A stretch of 64,000 bases of DNA, taken from contig JACQFZ010000046.1 of assembly GCA_016199745.1 (NCBI GenBank), positions 1-64,000 of the forward strand, given 5' to 3'. Below are positions 27,517-41,732 of this stretch, in pieces. Source of the stretch: Gammaproteobacteria bacterium (GTDB lineage: Bacteria; Pseudomonadota; Gammaproteobacteria; Acidiferrobacterales; Sulfurifustaceae). Position 1 is the first letter of the stretch. Each line of letters begins with the position of its first letter. A model generated the notes under the pieces. It made no database searches and was not told where the DNA came from. It worked only from the letters and a program-made list of their open reading frames with translations. The translations under genes were made by a program, and so were the position numbers.

Positions 27517-28695
27517 ATGGCATCAGCCGACGCCATCGCTTCGACAGCGCGCGCGCTGGCGCCGTATGCCGCCTCGGAGACGCGTTCGCGTGGCCGGCAA
27601 TATCCCGAGCCGGCGCCGCGTTACCGCAACGAATATCAACGCGACCGCGACCGCATCATTCATTGCGCCGCATTCCGGCGCCTGGAATATAAAACCCAAG
27701 TCTTCGTTAACCACGAGGGTGATCTGTTTCGTACGCGCCTTACGCATTCAATCGAGGTAGCGCAGATCGCGCGCTCGATCGCTCGGGCACTCGGCCTCAA
27801 CGAAGATTTGATCGAAGGTATTTCACTCGCGCACGATCTTGGCCACACACCGTTCGGTCACACCGGCCAGGACGCGCTGAACGACTGCATGCGCGACTAC
27901 GGCGGCTTCGAGCACAACCTGCAATCGTTGCGCGTGGTCGACGTGCTGGAAGAGCGCTATGCCGACTTTCCCGGATTAAATCTGACGTTCGAAATGCGCG
28001 AGGGCATCCTCAAACATTGCTCGATCAAACACGCACGCGAGCTCGGCGACGTCGGCCGGCGCTTTATCGAAAAGAAACAACCCGGTCTGGAAGCGCAAGT
28101 CGCCAACGTCGCCGACGAAATCGCCTACAACAATCACGACGTCGACGACGGTTTGCGTTCCGGCTTAGTGTCGATCGAGCAGTTGCAGGAAATCGCCTTG
28201 TTCGCCGAACAGTACGAGCGCATCGGCCGGCGTTACCCGGAGTTGCCGACCCGCCGGCGCATCCACGAAACCATCCGTCACATGATCGACGTCGTCGTCA
28301 ACGACTTCATCGACCAAAGCCGTGCGCGAATCGACGCCGCCGGTGTTCGCAACATCGACGACGTACGCGAGCGCGATCAGCCGCTGGTGGGTTACTCCGA
28401 GCCGGTGCGGGCACAGGTGCTAGCGCTAAAACGCTTCTTGCGACAAAACCTTTATGTCCATCCGCGGGTCAAAGAAGTCAGCGCCAAGGCCGCGAAGACC
28501 GTGCAGGACTTGTTTCAAGTTTTCTGGCAGGACCCGAAGTTACTGCCCGCCGAGTATCAGGAGCGCTTGCAGCGCGCCGACGACGATCCGGAGACGCAGC
28601 GAGCACGGGTGGTGGCCGATTACATCGCCGGTATGACAGATCGCTACGCCATTCGCGAACACGTACGCTTTCTAAATTCTGTCGATTGGGGATAA
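27517..28695 (+). CDS. dgt: dGTP triphosphohydrolase-like HD-domain enzyme
   Basis: 392 residues. HD-domain metal ligands: the His in RTRLTHSIEVAQIARSIAR, the HD of SLAHDLGHTPFGH, and the later Asp in VANVADEIAYNNHDVDDG. It is shorter than E. coli Dgt (about 505) and matches the shorter dNTPase class, which hydrolyses dNTPs to deoxynucleoside and triphosphate. It sits tightly after aroB where damX is found in Pseudomonas and enterobacteria, so it is likely expressed with aroKB. Confidence 0.93.
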   Translation: MASADAIASTARALAPYAASETRSRGRQYPEPAPRYRNEYQRDRDRIIHCAAFRRLEYKTQVFVNHEGDLFRTRLTHSIEVAQIARSIARALGLNEDLIEGISLAHDLGHTPFGHTGQDALNDCMRDYGGFEHNLQSLRVVDVLEERYADFPGLNLTFEMREGILKHCSIKHARELGDVGRRFIEKKQPGLEAQVANVADEIAYNNHDVDDGLRSGLVSIEQLQEIALFAEQYERIGRRYPELPTRRRIHETIRHMIDVVVNDFIDQSRARIDAAGVRNIDDVRERDQPLVGYSEPVRAQVLALKRFLRQNLYVHPRVKEVSAKAAKTVQDLFQVFWQDPKLLPAEYQERLQRADDDPETQRARVVADYIAGMTDRYAIREHVRFLNSVDWG

Positions 28696-28839
28696 ATCGG
28701 CTGTCACTTTTTGACAAACATTGGCTCCACGGATTGGAGGCCGGTGTATACTCATTGGCCTTTTCGTACGTATTTCCGCGGTTTTAACCCTGAGCACGCC
28801 GTTTGGCGTCCGGAAGCAAGCGAGAAACGTGTGAATTCA

Positions 28840-34751
<5,912 letters not shown>

Positions 34752-34760
34752 ATCGAAGGG

Positions 34761-34879
34761 TCCCTCTCTCCCCTTGCGGGAGAGAGGACAGGAGAGAGGG
34801 GTAGGATTATCAATCTATAATTTTACCCCCTCTCCCCTTGCGTCTCCCTCTCCCGCAAGGGGGGAGGGAGACGCAAGGG
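34761..34879. repeat. Cluster of REP-like hairpins between gltD and hemE
   Basis: First unit: CCTCTCTCCC (34763-34772) and GGGAGAGAGG (34778-34787), a perfect 10-bp stem. Second unit: CCCTTGCGTCTCCCTC (34835-34850) and GAGGGAGACGCAAGGG (34864-34879), a perfect 16-bp stem whose loop itself contains CCCGCAAGGG-like sequence. The first may also end gltD transcripts, although no T-run follows. Confidence 0.7.
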
Positions 34880-34961
34880 TAAGTATCTGCGGAATTCTTT
34901 AGGCATCCCGCCGTTGAACAGCACGTATTTCCAAATCCCCAGCCGTGTAAAATCGCGCCCC

Positions 34962-36026
34962 ATGAAGCCACTTAAGAACGACCTTTTTCTGCGCGCCTTG
35001 CTGCGCGAGCCCGTCGATGTCACGCCGGTATGGATCATGCGCCAGGCCGGGCGTTATCTCCCCGAATACCGCGCCACGCGTGCCAAAGCCGGTGACTTCC
35101 GTACGCTGTGCATGACGCCGGATCTGGCATGCGAAGTCACGTTGCAACCGCTGCGCCGCTTCGCGTTTGATGCGGCAATTTTGTTCTCCGACATTCTGAC
35201 GATTCCCGATGCTATGGGCTTGGGCTTGCACTTTGTCGAAGGCGAAGGCCCGGCGTTTGAACGACCGGTGCGCACCGCCGCTGACATCGATGCGCTCGGC
35301 GTACCCGATCCCGAGCAAGAGTTGCGTTATGTTGGCGACGCCGTGCGCTTGATCCGGCGTGAGCTCGATGGCCGTGTGCCATTGATCGGCTTCGCCGGCA
35401 GCCCGTGGACGTTAGCGACTTATATGGTCGAAGGCGGCAGCAGCCGCGACTTCGCTCAAATTAAACGAATGCGCTATCAAGCACCGGAGTTATTGCATCG
35501 TCTGCTCGACGTGCTCGCACGCTCGGTAACGGTGTACCTGAATGCGCAGATTGCCGCCGGTGCGCAGGCACTTATGATTTTCGATACCTGGGGCGGCGTG
35601 TTGACGCCGAATGATTACCGCGCGTTTTCGCTCGAGTACATGGCGCGCATTGCCCGTGGGTTGACGCGCACGAGCGAACAACGGCGAGTACCGCTCATCA
35701 TGTTTACCAAGAACGGCGGCCAATGGCTCGAGGCCATGGCCGATGCCGGTGCCGATGCGCTCGGCATCGACTGGACCACCGATCTCGGCCACGCGCGCCA
35801 GCGCGTCGGTGCGCGCGTGGCCCTGCAAGGCAATCTCGATCCGTCGGCATTGCATGCGGAGCCGGCACGCATCCGCACTGAAGTCGGCAATGTCTTGCAA
35901 AGCTTCGGCAAGGGCAGCGGCCATGTCTTCAACCTCGGCCACGGCATTACGCCCGACATCCTGCCCGACCACGTCGCCGCGCTGGTCGAGGCGGTCCATG
36001 AGCTCAGTCGACCGTTTCACGCCTAG
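34962..36026 (+). CDS. hemE: Uroporphyrinogen decarboxylase
   Basis: 354 residues from ATG 34962 ([17 protein letters not shown]). Signatures [15 protein letters not shown], the catalytic Asp in [35 protein letters not shown] and the closing GNLDPSAL and [10 protein letters not shown]. It decarboxylates uroporphyrinogen III to coproporphyrinogen III in haem synthesis. The gltD-hemE order is conserved with Pseudomonas. A GGCGGG/CCCGCC hairpin follows the stop but lacks a T-run. Confidence 0.96.
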   Translation: MKPLKNDLFLRALLREPVDVTPVWIMRQAGRYLPEYRATRAKAGDFRTLCMTPDLACEVTLQPLRRFAFDAAILFSDILTIPDAMGLGLHFVEGEGPAFERPVRTAADIDALGVPDPEQELRYVGDAVRLIRRELDGRVPLIGFAGSPWTLATYMVEGGSSRDFAQIKRMRYQAPELLHRLLDVLARSVTVYLNAQIAAGAQALMIFDTWGGVLTPNDYRAFSLEYMARIARGLTRTSEQRRVPLIMFTKNGGQWLEAMADAGADALGIDWTTDLGHARQRVGARVALQGNLDPSALHAEPARIRTEVGNVLQSFGKGSGHVFNLGHGITPDILPDHVAALVEAVHELSRPFHA

Positions 36027-36265
36027 TCACCGGCGGGGCGGTTTTCACGCTGTCCCGCCAAAATTCCATTTGCAGCAATGGCCTAGCGAGCTGCCGCAGT
36101 TCGTCAGTTGTCATTTAAAAAGTGCGGGCGTAGAGTCGCCGGCGGCCATGGAGAGAACGGCCGGCTGCCAGCGGCCAGAAGGTCCCACACAAGGAAGATT
36201 TACGCAGCGACAGCGACCATCGGCACATAGCCATCGGGCTGTGCCAGTTCCTTGGGGGGCGGGTT

Positions 36266-37618
36266 TTGTCTGCGGGCGCATCGAACACCGACCGGTTACC
36301 ATCGGAATCTTCTTTATTATCCGTGCTCGGCGGTCTCAAAGAGACAGCGGTGGGCGCGGTCATCTACGAGCGCATCGCTCGACTCCTTGACGATCAAGAA
36401 GCAGCGCACCGCGACGTCGAGCGCGTGTATGGCATGCTGTTGCGTCTCTTGCTCGACGCGTATACGCGCAGTCCTACGCTTGATCACGTCAATCAGATCA
36501 ACACCAAACTCACGCAATTGCAGGAAGCGCTGGCGTTAACATCGCCGGCGGTACCGGCGCCGATTGCGTCGACGGTTGAGACGGCGCCGGCGGCGAGCGA
36601 ACCGCTGCCAATGCCAATGCCAACGCCGCCGAGCCACATCGATAATCCACCGCCGGCGAACAGTACGCCCGTCATACCGCTCGCCCCGGTCGCCGTCGCG
36701 CCGCCGGAAGCGCCATCGCCGGCGCCGGCCGAGCGCCGGGTGAACGCGGCCTATCGGCTCCACCTCGATCGCAAGAGCGAGGAGATTGCCAAGCTGCAAG
36801 ATGCGTTTGCGCAAAACGTGCAGGACGCGATCACGCAGAATCGCGAATTCGGTGCGTTGCTGCAGATCGAGCTGAGCGCACTGCAGCAGGCGGAAGGCGC
36901 CGACGAGATCGAGTCGATGCGGCAAATTTTGATCGGCGCGATCGAGGAACTGAAACAGGGACAGCGCGCGCTCGGCATCAAGCTGCACAAAACCAGCGAT
37001 TACCTAAAGCTCATCAAGTCGGACAGCGACCGCTTGCGCGATGAACTGAATAAAGTGCGACTGCTGAGCTTGACCGACGAATTCACCGGCTTGCCGAACC
37101 GGCGTGCATTCACCCGCCGGTTGCAGGACGAAATCGGCCGCGCTGAACGTTACGGCACGCCGTTGGCGATGGCGCTACTCGATCTCGACGAGTTCAAGTC
37201 GATCAACGATGCCTACGGCCATGCCGGCGGCGACGAAGTACTGCGGGCGTACGCGGCGAATGTGTTGTCGACGTTGCGTCATCACGATTTAGTGGCGCGT
37301 TACGGTGGCGAGGAATTTGCGGTGCTGTTGCCCAATACCTCGCTTGAAGGCGCCGCCGCCGCGCTCGACAAGGTGCGGGCGCGCGCGTCGTCGATGAGTT
37401 GCACGCTCGACGGCAAGAATATTCGAGTACCGAGTTTCTCGGCCGGTTTGACCTTATACGCGACCGGCGATGTGTATAGCTCGATCATCGATCGTGCCGA
37501 CCGTGCGCTATACCGCGCCAAGCGTCTCGGCCGTAATCGCTTCGAGGTCGAACTCGCGGCGGTGCCGAAGGACAACAGCGTCGACGAGCGGCCGAATGAC
37601 GTCCAATCGATCGACTAA
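36266..37618 (+). CDS. Diguanylate cyclase with N-terminal helical domain, canonical GGEEF
   Basis: 450 residues; a TTG start after a GGGGGGCGGG run is the first one possible, so the exact start is uncertain. Residues 1-90 are helical, 91-155 are a Pro/Ala-rich linker, 160-290 are a long coiled-coil-like region, and 291-430 are the GGDEF domain. Metal site LLDLDEFKSINDAYGH, active-site motif GGEEF, and inhibitory site RHHD five residues upstream are all canonical, so c-di-GMP synthesis with product feedback is expected. No transmembrane segment; cytoplasmic. It is followed 28 bases later by a paralogue with the same layout. Confidence 0.88.
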   Translation: MSAGASNTDRLPSESSLLSVLGGLKETAVGAVIYERIARLLDDQEAAHRDVERVYGMLLRLLLDAYTRSPTLDHVNQINTKLTQLQEALALTSPAVPAPIASTVETAPAASEPLPMPMPTPPSHIDNPPPANSTPVIPLAPVAVAPPEAPSPAPAERRVNAAYRLHLDRKSEEIAKLQDAFAQNVQDAITQNREFGALLQIELSALQQAEGADEIESMRQILIGAIEELKQGQRALGIKLHKTSDYLKLIKSDSDRLRDELNKVRLLSLTDEFTGLPNRRAFTRRLQDEIGRAERYGTPLAMALLDLDEFKSINDAYGHAGGDEVLRAYAANVLSTLRHHDLVARYGGEEFAVLLPNTSLEGAAAALDKVRARASSMSCTLDGKNIRVPSFSAGLTLYATGDVYSSIIDRADRALYRAKRLGRNRFEVELAAVPKDNSVDERPNDVQSID

Positions 37619-37646
37619 GCTTTTTTGTAAACCTGAGGTCAGCACC

Positions 37647-38852
37647 GTGGTAACGCCAATGACAGAACCGACACCGCAACAGGCTTTCGTCGCCAGCCTA
37701 CAAGGCCATCTCGAAGGATTGCGCCGCACCGCCGACGGCGAGGCACTTTGCAAGTTGATCGCGCGCGGGCTCAAGCGGCACGAGGGCAACAGCGAAGGTA
37801 TCGGCCAAGTGTTCCTCACGTTTTTGCACTCGCTGCTGGAACGGTACGCGATCGATGGCGAAAGCCATCCGGCCACGCGCATTAAGGCGCGCTTGATTCA
37901 ACAACGCTTGATTCCGTTCCTTACGCCGACCGCGCCGAAACCGAAGCCGGCGGTTGCACCGGTGATCGAGATTCCGAAGATCGAAGAGCCGTCGAAGCCC
38001 GCACCGCGACCGACACCGGCAGCGGAACCGGTACGCACACGGGTAATTGCCGTGAGCGACGACAAGCCGGTCGCACCCGAGCTGGATAAATTAAGCGAAG
38101 ATTTGGCGCAGCAGGTAACACAAACGTTCGCGGCCGACGAAAAATTCAAGGACCTGCTAGGCGCGTCGGCGCCGGCCGGCGAGCTCCAAGCGTTTGCCGA
38201 CCTCAAGCAACTTTTCTTAAAAGGTCTCGACGAGTTGATTCACGAGCGTGCCGAGCTTAAACGGCGCTTGGGCGCCGCCGGCGAATATTTGCGGTCGATC
38301 GAAACCGAGCGCGAACGTTTACGCATCGAGCTAACCGATGCCCGCAAGCACGGAATCGCCGACGATGTTACCGGCTTACCGAAACGCGAGGTGTTTGTGC
38401 GCGCCCTCGAAGCCGAGGTCGGACGCGTAACCCGCTACGGATTTTCGTTGGCGTTGGCGCTGCTCGACATCGACGGCTTCCGCGCGCTGAACGAAAAGCA
38501 CGGTCGCGCCGCCGGCGATGCCGTGTTGCGCTGTTATGCGCGCGATGTGCTGGTGCGCTTTCGCACGTATGACTTAGTCGCGCGCTTCGGCGACGACGAG
38601 TTCATTATTTTATTTCCAAATACGCAGCAAGACGGTGCCCAACGCGCGCTCGACAAGGCGCGGCGGGCGGCAACCGAATCGGTGTTGAGCTTCCGCGGTA
38701 TGACATTGCCGGTGCCGAGTTTCTCGAGCGTGTTGACGATTTACCAGCACGGCGAAAAGGTGCCGGCGCTGCTCAACCGCGTACAGAGCGCGCTGGCGCA
38801 CGCCAAGCGCACACGTGCCGGGGCGTCGGTGTTGGCGTTGCCGGAGCAGTAA
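37647..38852 (+). CDS. Paralogous GGDEF protein with altered active site (GDDEF)
   Basis: 401 residues from GTG 37647, chosen because TGAGG lies 8 bases upstream. It has the same architecture as the preceding gene: helical N-terminus, Pro-rich linker (about residues 90-130), helical region, GGDEF domain. The helical regions align (for example AQQVTQTFAADEKFKDLL with AQNVQDAITQNREFGALL), so the pair arose by duplication. The signature is GDDEF, the second Gly replaced by Asp, and FKxxND is FRALNE. The RxxD inhibitory site is intact (RTYD). Inferred: weak or no cyclase activity; possibly a c-di-GMP-binding partner of its neighbour. Confidence 0.85.
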   Translation: MVTPMTEPTPQQAFVASLQGHLEGLRRTADGEALCKLIARGLKRHEGNSEGIGQVFLTFLHSLLERYAIDGESHPATRIKARLIQQRLIPFLTPTAPKPKPAVAPVIEIPKIEEPSKPAPRPTPAAEPVRTRVIAVSDDKPVAPELDKLSEDLAQQVTQTFAADEKFKDLLGASAPAGELQAFADLKQLFLKGLDELIHERAELKRRLGAAGEYLRSIETERERLRIELTDARKHGIADDVTGLPKREVFVRALEAEVGRVTRYGFSLALALLDIDGFRALNEKHGRAAGDAVLRCYARDVLVRFRTYDLVARFGDDEFIILFPNTQQDGAQRALDKARRAATESVLSFRGMTLPVPSFSSVLTIYQHGEKVPALLNRVQSALAHAKRTRAGASVLALPEQ

Positions 38853-38891
38853 TAACCGAAAGCGTTTTACGCCGACGGCCGTTGGTATTTA

Positions 38892-38964
38892 CCCCCTCCC
38901 TAACCCTCCCTCGCCGGGCTTAGTTCAGTTCACTCCGCCGCCGTTGCCGGCGAGGGTTAGGGAG
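38892..38964. repeat. REP-like inverted repeat after the GGDEF pair
   Basis: CTCCCTAACCCTC (38896-38908) and GAGGGTTAGGGAG (38952-38964) form a perfect 13-bp stem with additional CGCCGG/CCGGCG pairing inside. It belongs to the same CCCTAACCCTC family as the copies at 9.3 and 56.5 kb. Confidence 0.7.
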
Positions 38965-38975
38965 TTGCATCTATA

Positions 38976-38993
38976 CCATTGCGCCCAAACAAT
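38976..38993 (+). repeat. Left copy of CCATTGCG-type direct repeat
   Basis: CCATTGCGCCCAAACAAT matches the copy at 41186-41203 at 17 of 18 positions; a related copy occurs at 63538. The two close copies bracket the mqsRA/DUF4145 islet. Confidence 0.5.
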
Positions 38994-39191
38994 ATTCGGC
39001 GACGGGCATGCCTGGTTTTTGACGTTTACAAGAAGTTTTGACAACTGTTGAACATCGCCACGGCCCGGCCATGGCCCCACGCCAAACCCTCTAAACCTGC
39101 TAAAAAAACGGCGATTATGGGCTTTTGTCGAAATAGGGGTTGGTGACAAATAAATCGGGGGAATAAGAGCCGATCGACGGTACTGGTAAAC
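38994..39191. other. Non-coding stretch before mqsRA
   Basis: No gene is recognisable between the direct repeat and the first mqs operator. The stretch is AT-richer than its surroundings and contains short runs such as CTAAAAAAACGG. It probably belongs to the islet and may hold upstream promoter elements. Confidence 0.4.
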
Positions 39192-39208
39192 CTAACCACG
39201 GTGGTTAG
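39192..39208. promoter_or_regulatory. mqsRA operator 1 (17-bp palindrome)
   Basis: CTAACCAC-G-GTGGTTAG is a perfect inverted repeat. Known: MqsA binds AACC/GGTT-type palindromes upstream of mqsRA in E. coli. TAGAAT, overlapping its right end, could be the -10 element, so MqsA binding would block the promoter. Confidence 0.8.
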
Positions 39209-39226
39209 AATTTCGGCCAAGGGAGA

Positions 39227-39243
39227 CTAACCACCGTGGTTAG
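39227..39243. promoter_or_regulatory. mqsRA operator 2 (17-bp palindrome)
   Basis: CTAACCAC-C-GTGGTTAG repeats operator 1 with only the centre base changed. The centres are 35 bases apart, a little over three helical turns, and this copy ends 27 bases before the mqsR start. Two equal sites suggest cooperative autorepression. Confidence 0.8.
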
Positions 39244-39270
39244 CTTCTAAAACGGAGCCGGACCCCCTGG

Positions 39271-39585
39271 GTGGAAAAACGAAAACCAACGTACCCTCTC
39301 GGGAAGTTTCAGGAAGCCGTGCGCGCCGGCCAGGCGAGCGCAACCCAGTCAGCGCTGCAAGGCGCCTTTGCGCTTGGGCTGCTCGAGGGTGACATTTGGG
39401 ACGCTATGCTCGCGCTCGATGGCGGCGACTTCGTGAAGTCGATGACGACGCATAAGGATCATCGCGTGTGGCAAGACGTTTACCACGCGCAGCTCGGCGA
39501 CCAGGTCGCCTACGTGAAGATCCAGTACAAGAAAGAACCGGAGGATGAAGTCGGTTACTGGGTGATGTCGTTTAAAGACAGATAG
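39271..39585 (+). CDS. mqsR: Type II toxin MqsR (mRNA interferase)
   Basis: 104 residues, GTG start. Close to E. coli MqsR throughout: MEKRKPTYPLGKFQEAVRAG at the start, DFVKSMTTHKDHRVWQDVYH in the centre and VMSFKDR at the end. The catalytic Lys, Gln and C-terminal Lys positions (KSMTT, WQDVY, SFK) are kept, so the toxin looks intact. Known: it cleaves mRNA at GC(U/A) and is neutralised by MqsA; as in E. coli the toxin gene comes first. mqsA begins 15 bases downstream. Transcription is probably repressed through the twin operators upstream. Confidence 0.93.
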   Translation: MEKRKPTYPLGKFQEAVRAGQASATQSALQGAFALGLLEGDIWDAMLALDGGDFVKSMTTHKDHRVWQDVYHAQLGDQVAYVKIQYKKEPEDEVGYWVMSFKDR

Positions 39586-39600
39586 AGATGAGAGATAGGA

Positions 39601-40005
39601 GTGAAAGCCATGAACTGTCCAAATTGTGGGGGCGGTAAATTCAGACGCGAGGTACGGGAAACGCCGTTCACCTATCGCGGCAAAACGATTCATGTCGATC
39701 AACCGGGCGATTGGTGCACGGACTGCGGTGAGGGCGTGTTGTCACCCGAGGACATGGCGGCGACGGCGATCGCGCGCCACGATGCGATCGCGGCCGCTCA
39801 AGGGTTGCTGTCGTGCGCCGAGATTCGGCGCATTCGCCACAAGCTGAAGTTGAGCCAGGCGGAAATTGGCGACATCTTGGGCGGCGGCATCAATGCGTTC
39901 AGTCGCTTCGAGCGTGGAGAAATGATGCAGCCGAAATCGACGGATGTCGCGTTGCGCCTGCTCGACCGGCATCCGAATCAGTTGAAGGAAGTGATGGCGG
40001 CGTGA
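39601..40005 (+). CDS. mqsA: Antitoxin MqsA
   Basis: 134 residues. The N-terminal zinc domain has two Cys pairs (CPNCGGG and CTDCGEG) that bind MqsR; the C-terminal Xre-type helix-turn-helix (LKLSQAEIGDILGGGINAFSRFERG in pieces: LSQAEIGDILGGG, NAFSRFERG) binds the AACC/GGTT palindromes. Length and layout match E. coli MqsA. The last 107 bases are overlapped by an open frame on the opposite strand (DUF4145 gene). Confidence 0.93.
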   Translation: MKAMNCPNCGGGKFRREVRETPFTYRGKTIHVDQPGDWCTDCGEGVLSPEDMAATAIARHDAIAAAQGLLSCAEIRRIRHKLKLSQAEIGDILGGGINAFSRFERGEMMQPKSTDVALRLLDRHPNQLKEVMAA

Positions 40006-40829
40006 CGGCGGGCGTTTTCCAATCGCTATGGCTTCTTAGCGTCTTAGCGTCCCTCTGGGTGATCGCTTCCTTTTTTGCCACCGGTAGGCTCTCGTAGAGG
40101 ACGCCTACCTTCTTGGGCGTCGTGATCATTTGATCGGCGATCAGGTTTACCAAATCAAATAGCTTGGTCGCCGTTTCACGATCGTCGTTTAGGTCGATCA
40201 CGCCCGGATGTACCGCCTCGTTGCCGACCACCCGAACGATATCCAACGACTTCTGCACCAGCGGACTCAGCCCTTTAGCGACTAAGCTGGCAATATCGTC
40301 ATTAATGTTGTCCCCCGTCTCGCCAAGCAGCTTGCAGATTTTTTGAATGGCGAGCCGAAGCAACGCCGCGGCACCTCGAGGTGACACGTTGAGTATGCGG
40401 CTGGCTTCGTCATAGTCGCGCCGCACGTCTTCCGGCAAATCGTCATTCGCTGGGAGTGCCTGACGTTCCGGTGGGAAAATTAACTTGTCATGTACCCATA
40501 CGGCGAATTTGGCGCAGACGTAGCATCGGCTGAGCGACAAGTTATTGATGCGACTCGCGCCGTATTGAAGATCCGGACGATCAAGGCGAATTTCCCCAGC
40601 AATCACCGCCTGAAACTTCGCTCTTAATGTGGGCCGGTATCTTGGCGCTTGCTGCGTCATCCGGGCAAAGCTCCTTCACCTTTGCTTCATCGAGAAGAAA
40701 TGGCGTTTTTGATTCCTCCTCGTTTTCCTTGGCGTAAGTCGTGAACCACCGCTGTTCGGTGTAGGCTCCACAATAGGGGCAATCAAATGCCGTCTTACTG
40801 ATCAACGGGGGGTTCCCCTTCCTCGTCAT
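39899..40829 (-). pseudogene. DUF4145 protein gene split by a frameshift
   Basis: Two minus-strand frames together make one DUF4145 protein. The first (40829-40581, 82 residues) carries the N-terminal zinc-ribbon half FDCPYCGAYTEQRW and stops early. The second (about 40660-39899) continues with LSLSRCYVCAKFAVWVHDKL, SPRGAAALLRLAIQKICKLL, NINDDIASLVAKGL and DIVRVVGNEAVHPGVIDL, which is the conserved body. The change of frame lies between about 40583 and 40655; a run of four C at 40594-40597 is one candidate. Known: DUF4145 occurs alone and in restriction enzymes, suggesting a link to DNA defence. It may be a true mutation or a sequencing error. The tail overlaps mqsA. Confidence 0.75.
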
Positions 40830-41276
40830 TCGCCTATCTCTCCATAGTGAAGTAACGGCATTATTCCCAAACCACCGTAAGGAATCATTAAGGACGCTTG
40901 AAACCCCGCCCGTAGAATGTCGTGTCGGCGTACTGCGATTGTCACCGCATGCACGCTAGCGTCGAATTCGTCTATTTCGATGGAATTCGAGGAAATCGGA
41001 CTTGCCGGCAGGAGTTCACAATCTCTGCAACGGATTCGAGCGCTATCGGTAACAAGTCACACTCACGCCAATTCGTGCTATCGATCCGACGCTGAACTTT
41101 GATATGGGGGTTGCCGTCCTTTTCGTGCGCAGGGTCTCGTTTTCAAATTTGATCATTGATTTTTCCGCGAAACTTCGGGATCTATCCATTGCGTCCAAAC
41201 AATTAAAATCTGCTTGGGCTATCAGTGCGGTATGCCGCAAATCGGCATACCGCGCATCAAAAGTACGTCAACCCTG
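40830..41276. other. 447-base gap without a recognisable gene
   Basis: Only short frames without protein-like features. The gap holds the right direct repeat (41186) and a hairpin with a perfect 11-bp stem, GCGGTATGCCG and CGGCATACCGC, around CAAAT (41227-41253). The hairpin lies just 3' of the nudix gene, but no T-run follows on either strand. Confidence 0.5.
41186..41203 (+). repeat. Right copy of CCATTGCG-type direct repeat
   Basis: CCATTGCGTCCAAACAAT, one mismatch to the copy at 38976-38993 and in the same orientation, 2.2 kb apart. It is preceded by CTAT, as is the left copy apart from one extra A. Confidence 0.5.
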
Positions 41277-41726
41277 TTAGGGAGGGGGTATTTGAAATGG
41301 CTCTGCCGAACAACGATCGCCGATCAGTCGGTGCGCCCAATCGAGCACGGCGCGTACGCGGGGGCCGACGAGCTCGCGTGCTGTGTCGTAATTAACCCAG
41401 CGATACTCCTGATGTTCCGGTCGGCCGAGCTCGGGGCTGATACCGAGCACGACGTCGGCGGAGGGTGAGTACGCTAGGTAGTAGCGCGCCACTTTGCCGC
41501 CCGCATAGGGTGGCGTGTCGATGTACCCGTCGCCCCAATGGAACTCCAACGTTGCGAGTCCCGCCTCTTCGAGCGTTTCGCGGCAGGCAGCCGCTTGCGG
41601 CGATTCGCCGAGTTCGACCGCGCCTTTCGGAAAATCCCAGTAGCGGTAAGCGCGCAGCAATAAAAAGCGAAAGTGCTGTTGCTGGCAGTGCACGACGACG
41701 ACGCCGGCGGAAAGTTTGGGTTTCAT
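41277..41726 (-). CDS. Nudix hydrolase, Ap4A-hydrolase-like
   Basis: 149 residues. The Nudix box is complete: GAVELGESPQAAACRETLEEAGL fits G-x5-E-x7-RE-x2-EE-x-G (the RE and EE residues are seen in CRETLEEAGL). The preceding RYWDFPKGAVE and the later HQEYRWVNYDTARELV resemble bis(5'-nucleosyl)-tetraphosphatases (NUDT2 type). It would hydrolyse dinucleoside polyphosphates in the cytoplasm. It starts 6 bases after the fructosamine-kinase-like gene ends, so both are probably one transcript. Confidence 0.85.
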   Translation of the reverse strand: MKPKLSAGVVVVHCQQQHFRFLLLRAYRYWDFPKGAVELGESPQAAACRETLEEAGLATLEFHWGDGYIDTPPYAGGKVARYYLAYSPSADVVLGISPELGRPEHQEYRWVNYDTARELVGPRVRAVLDWAHRLIGDRCSAEPFQIPPP

Positions 41727-41732
41727 AAATAG

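Noticed and set aside
28725-28760. TTGACA and TATACT before gltB as a promoter
   Set aside because: The spacing between the two hexamers is 30 bases, far too long for a sigma-70 promoter; no better -35 is present at 16-18 bases.
36027-36265. c-di-GMP riboswitch before the first tandem GGDEF gene
   Set aside because: I looked for the GEMM core (CACGCACAGGGCAAACC-type and its receptor). Only a simple GGCACA/TGTGCC hairpin is present.
38976-41203. Flanking repeats as integron attC sites
   Set aside because: The copies lack the paired RYYYAAC/GTTRRRY core sites and the folded-hairpin layout, and no integron integrase is in the window.
41227-41253. Hairpin as terminator of the nudix gene
   Set aside because: The 11-bp stem is perfect, but there is no T-run after it on either strand.
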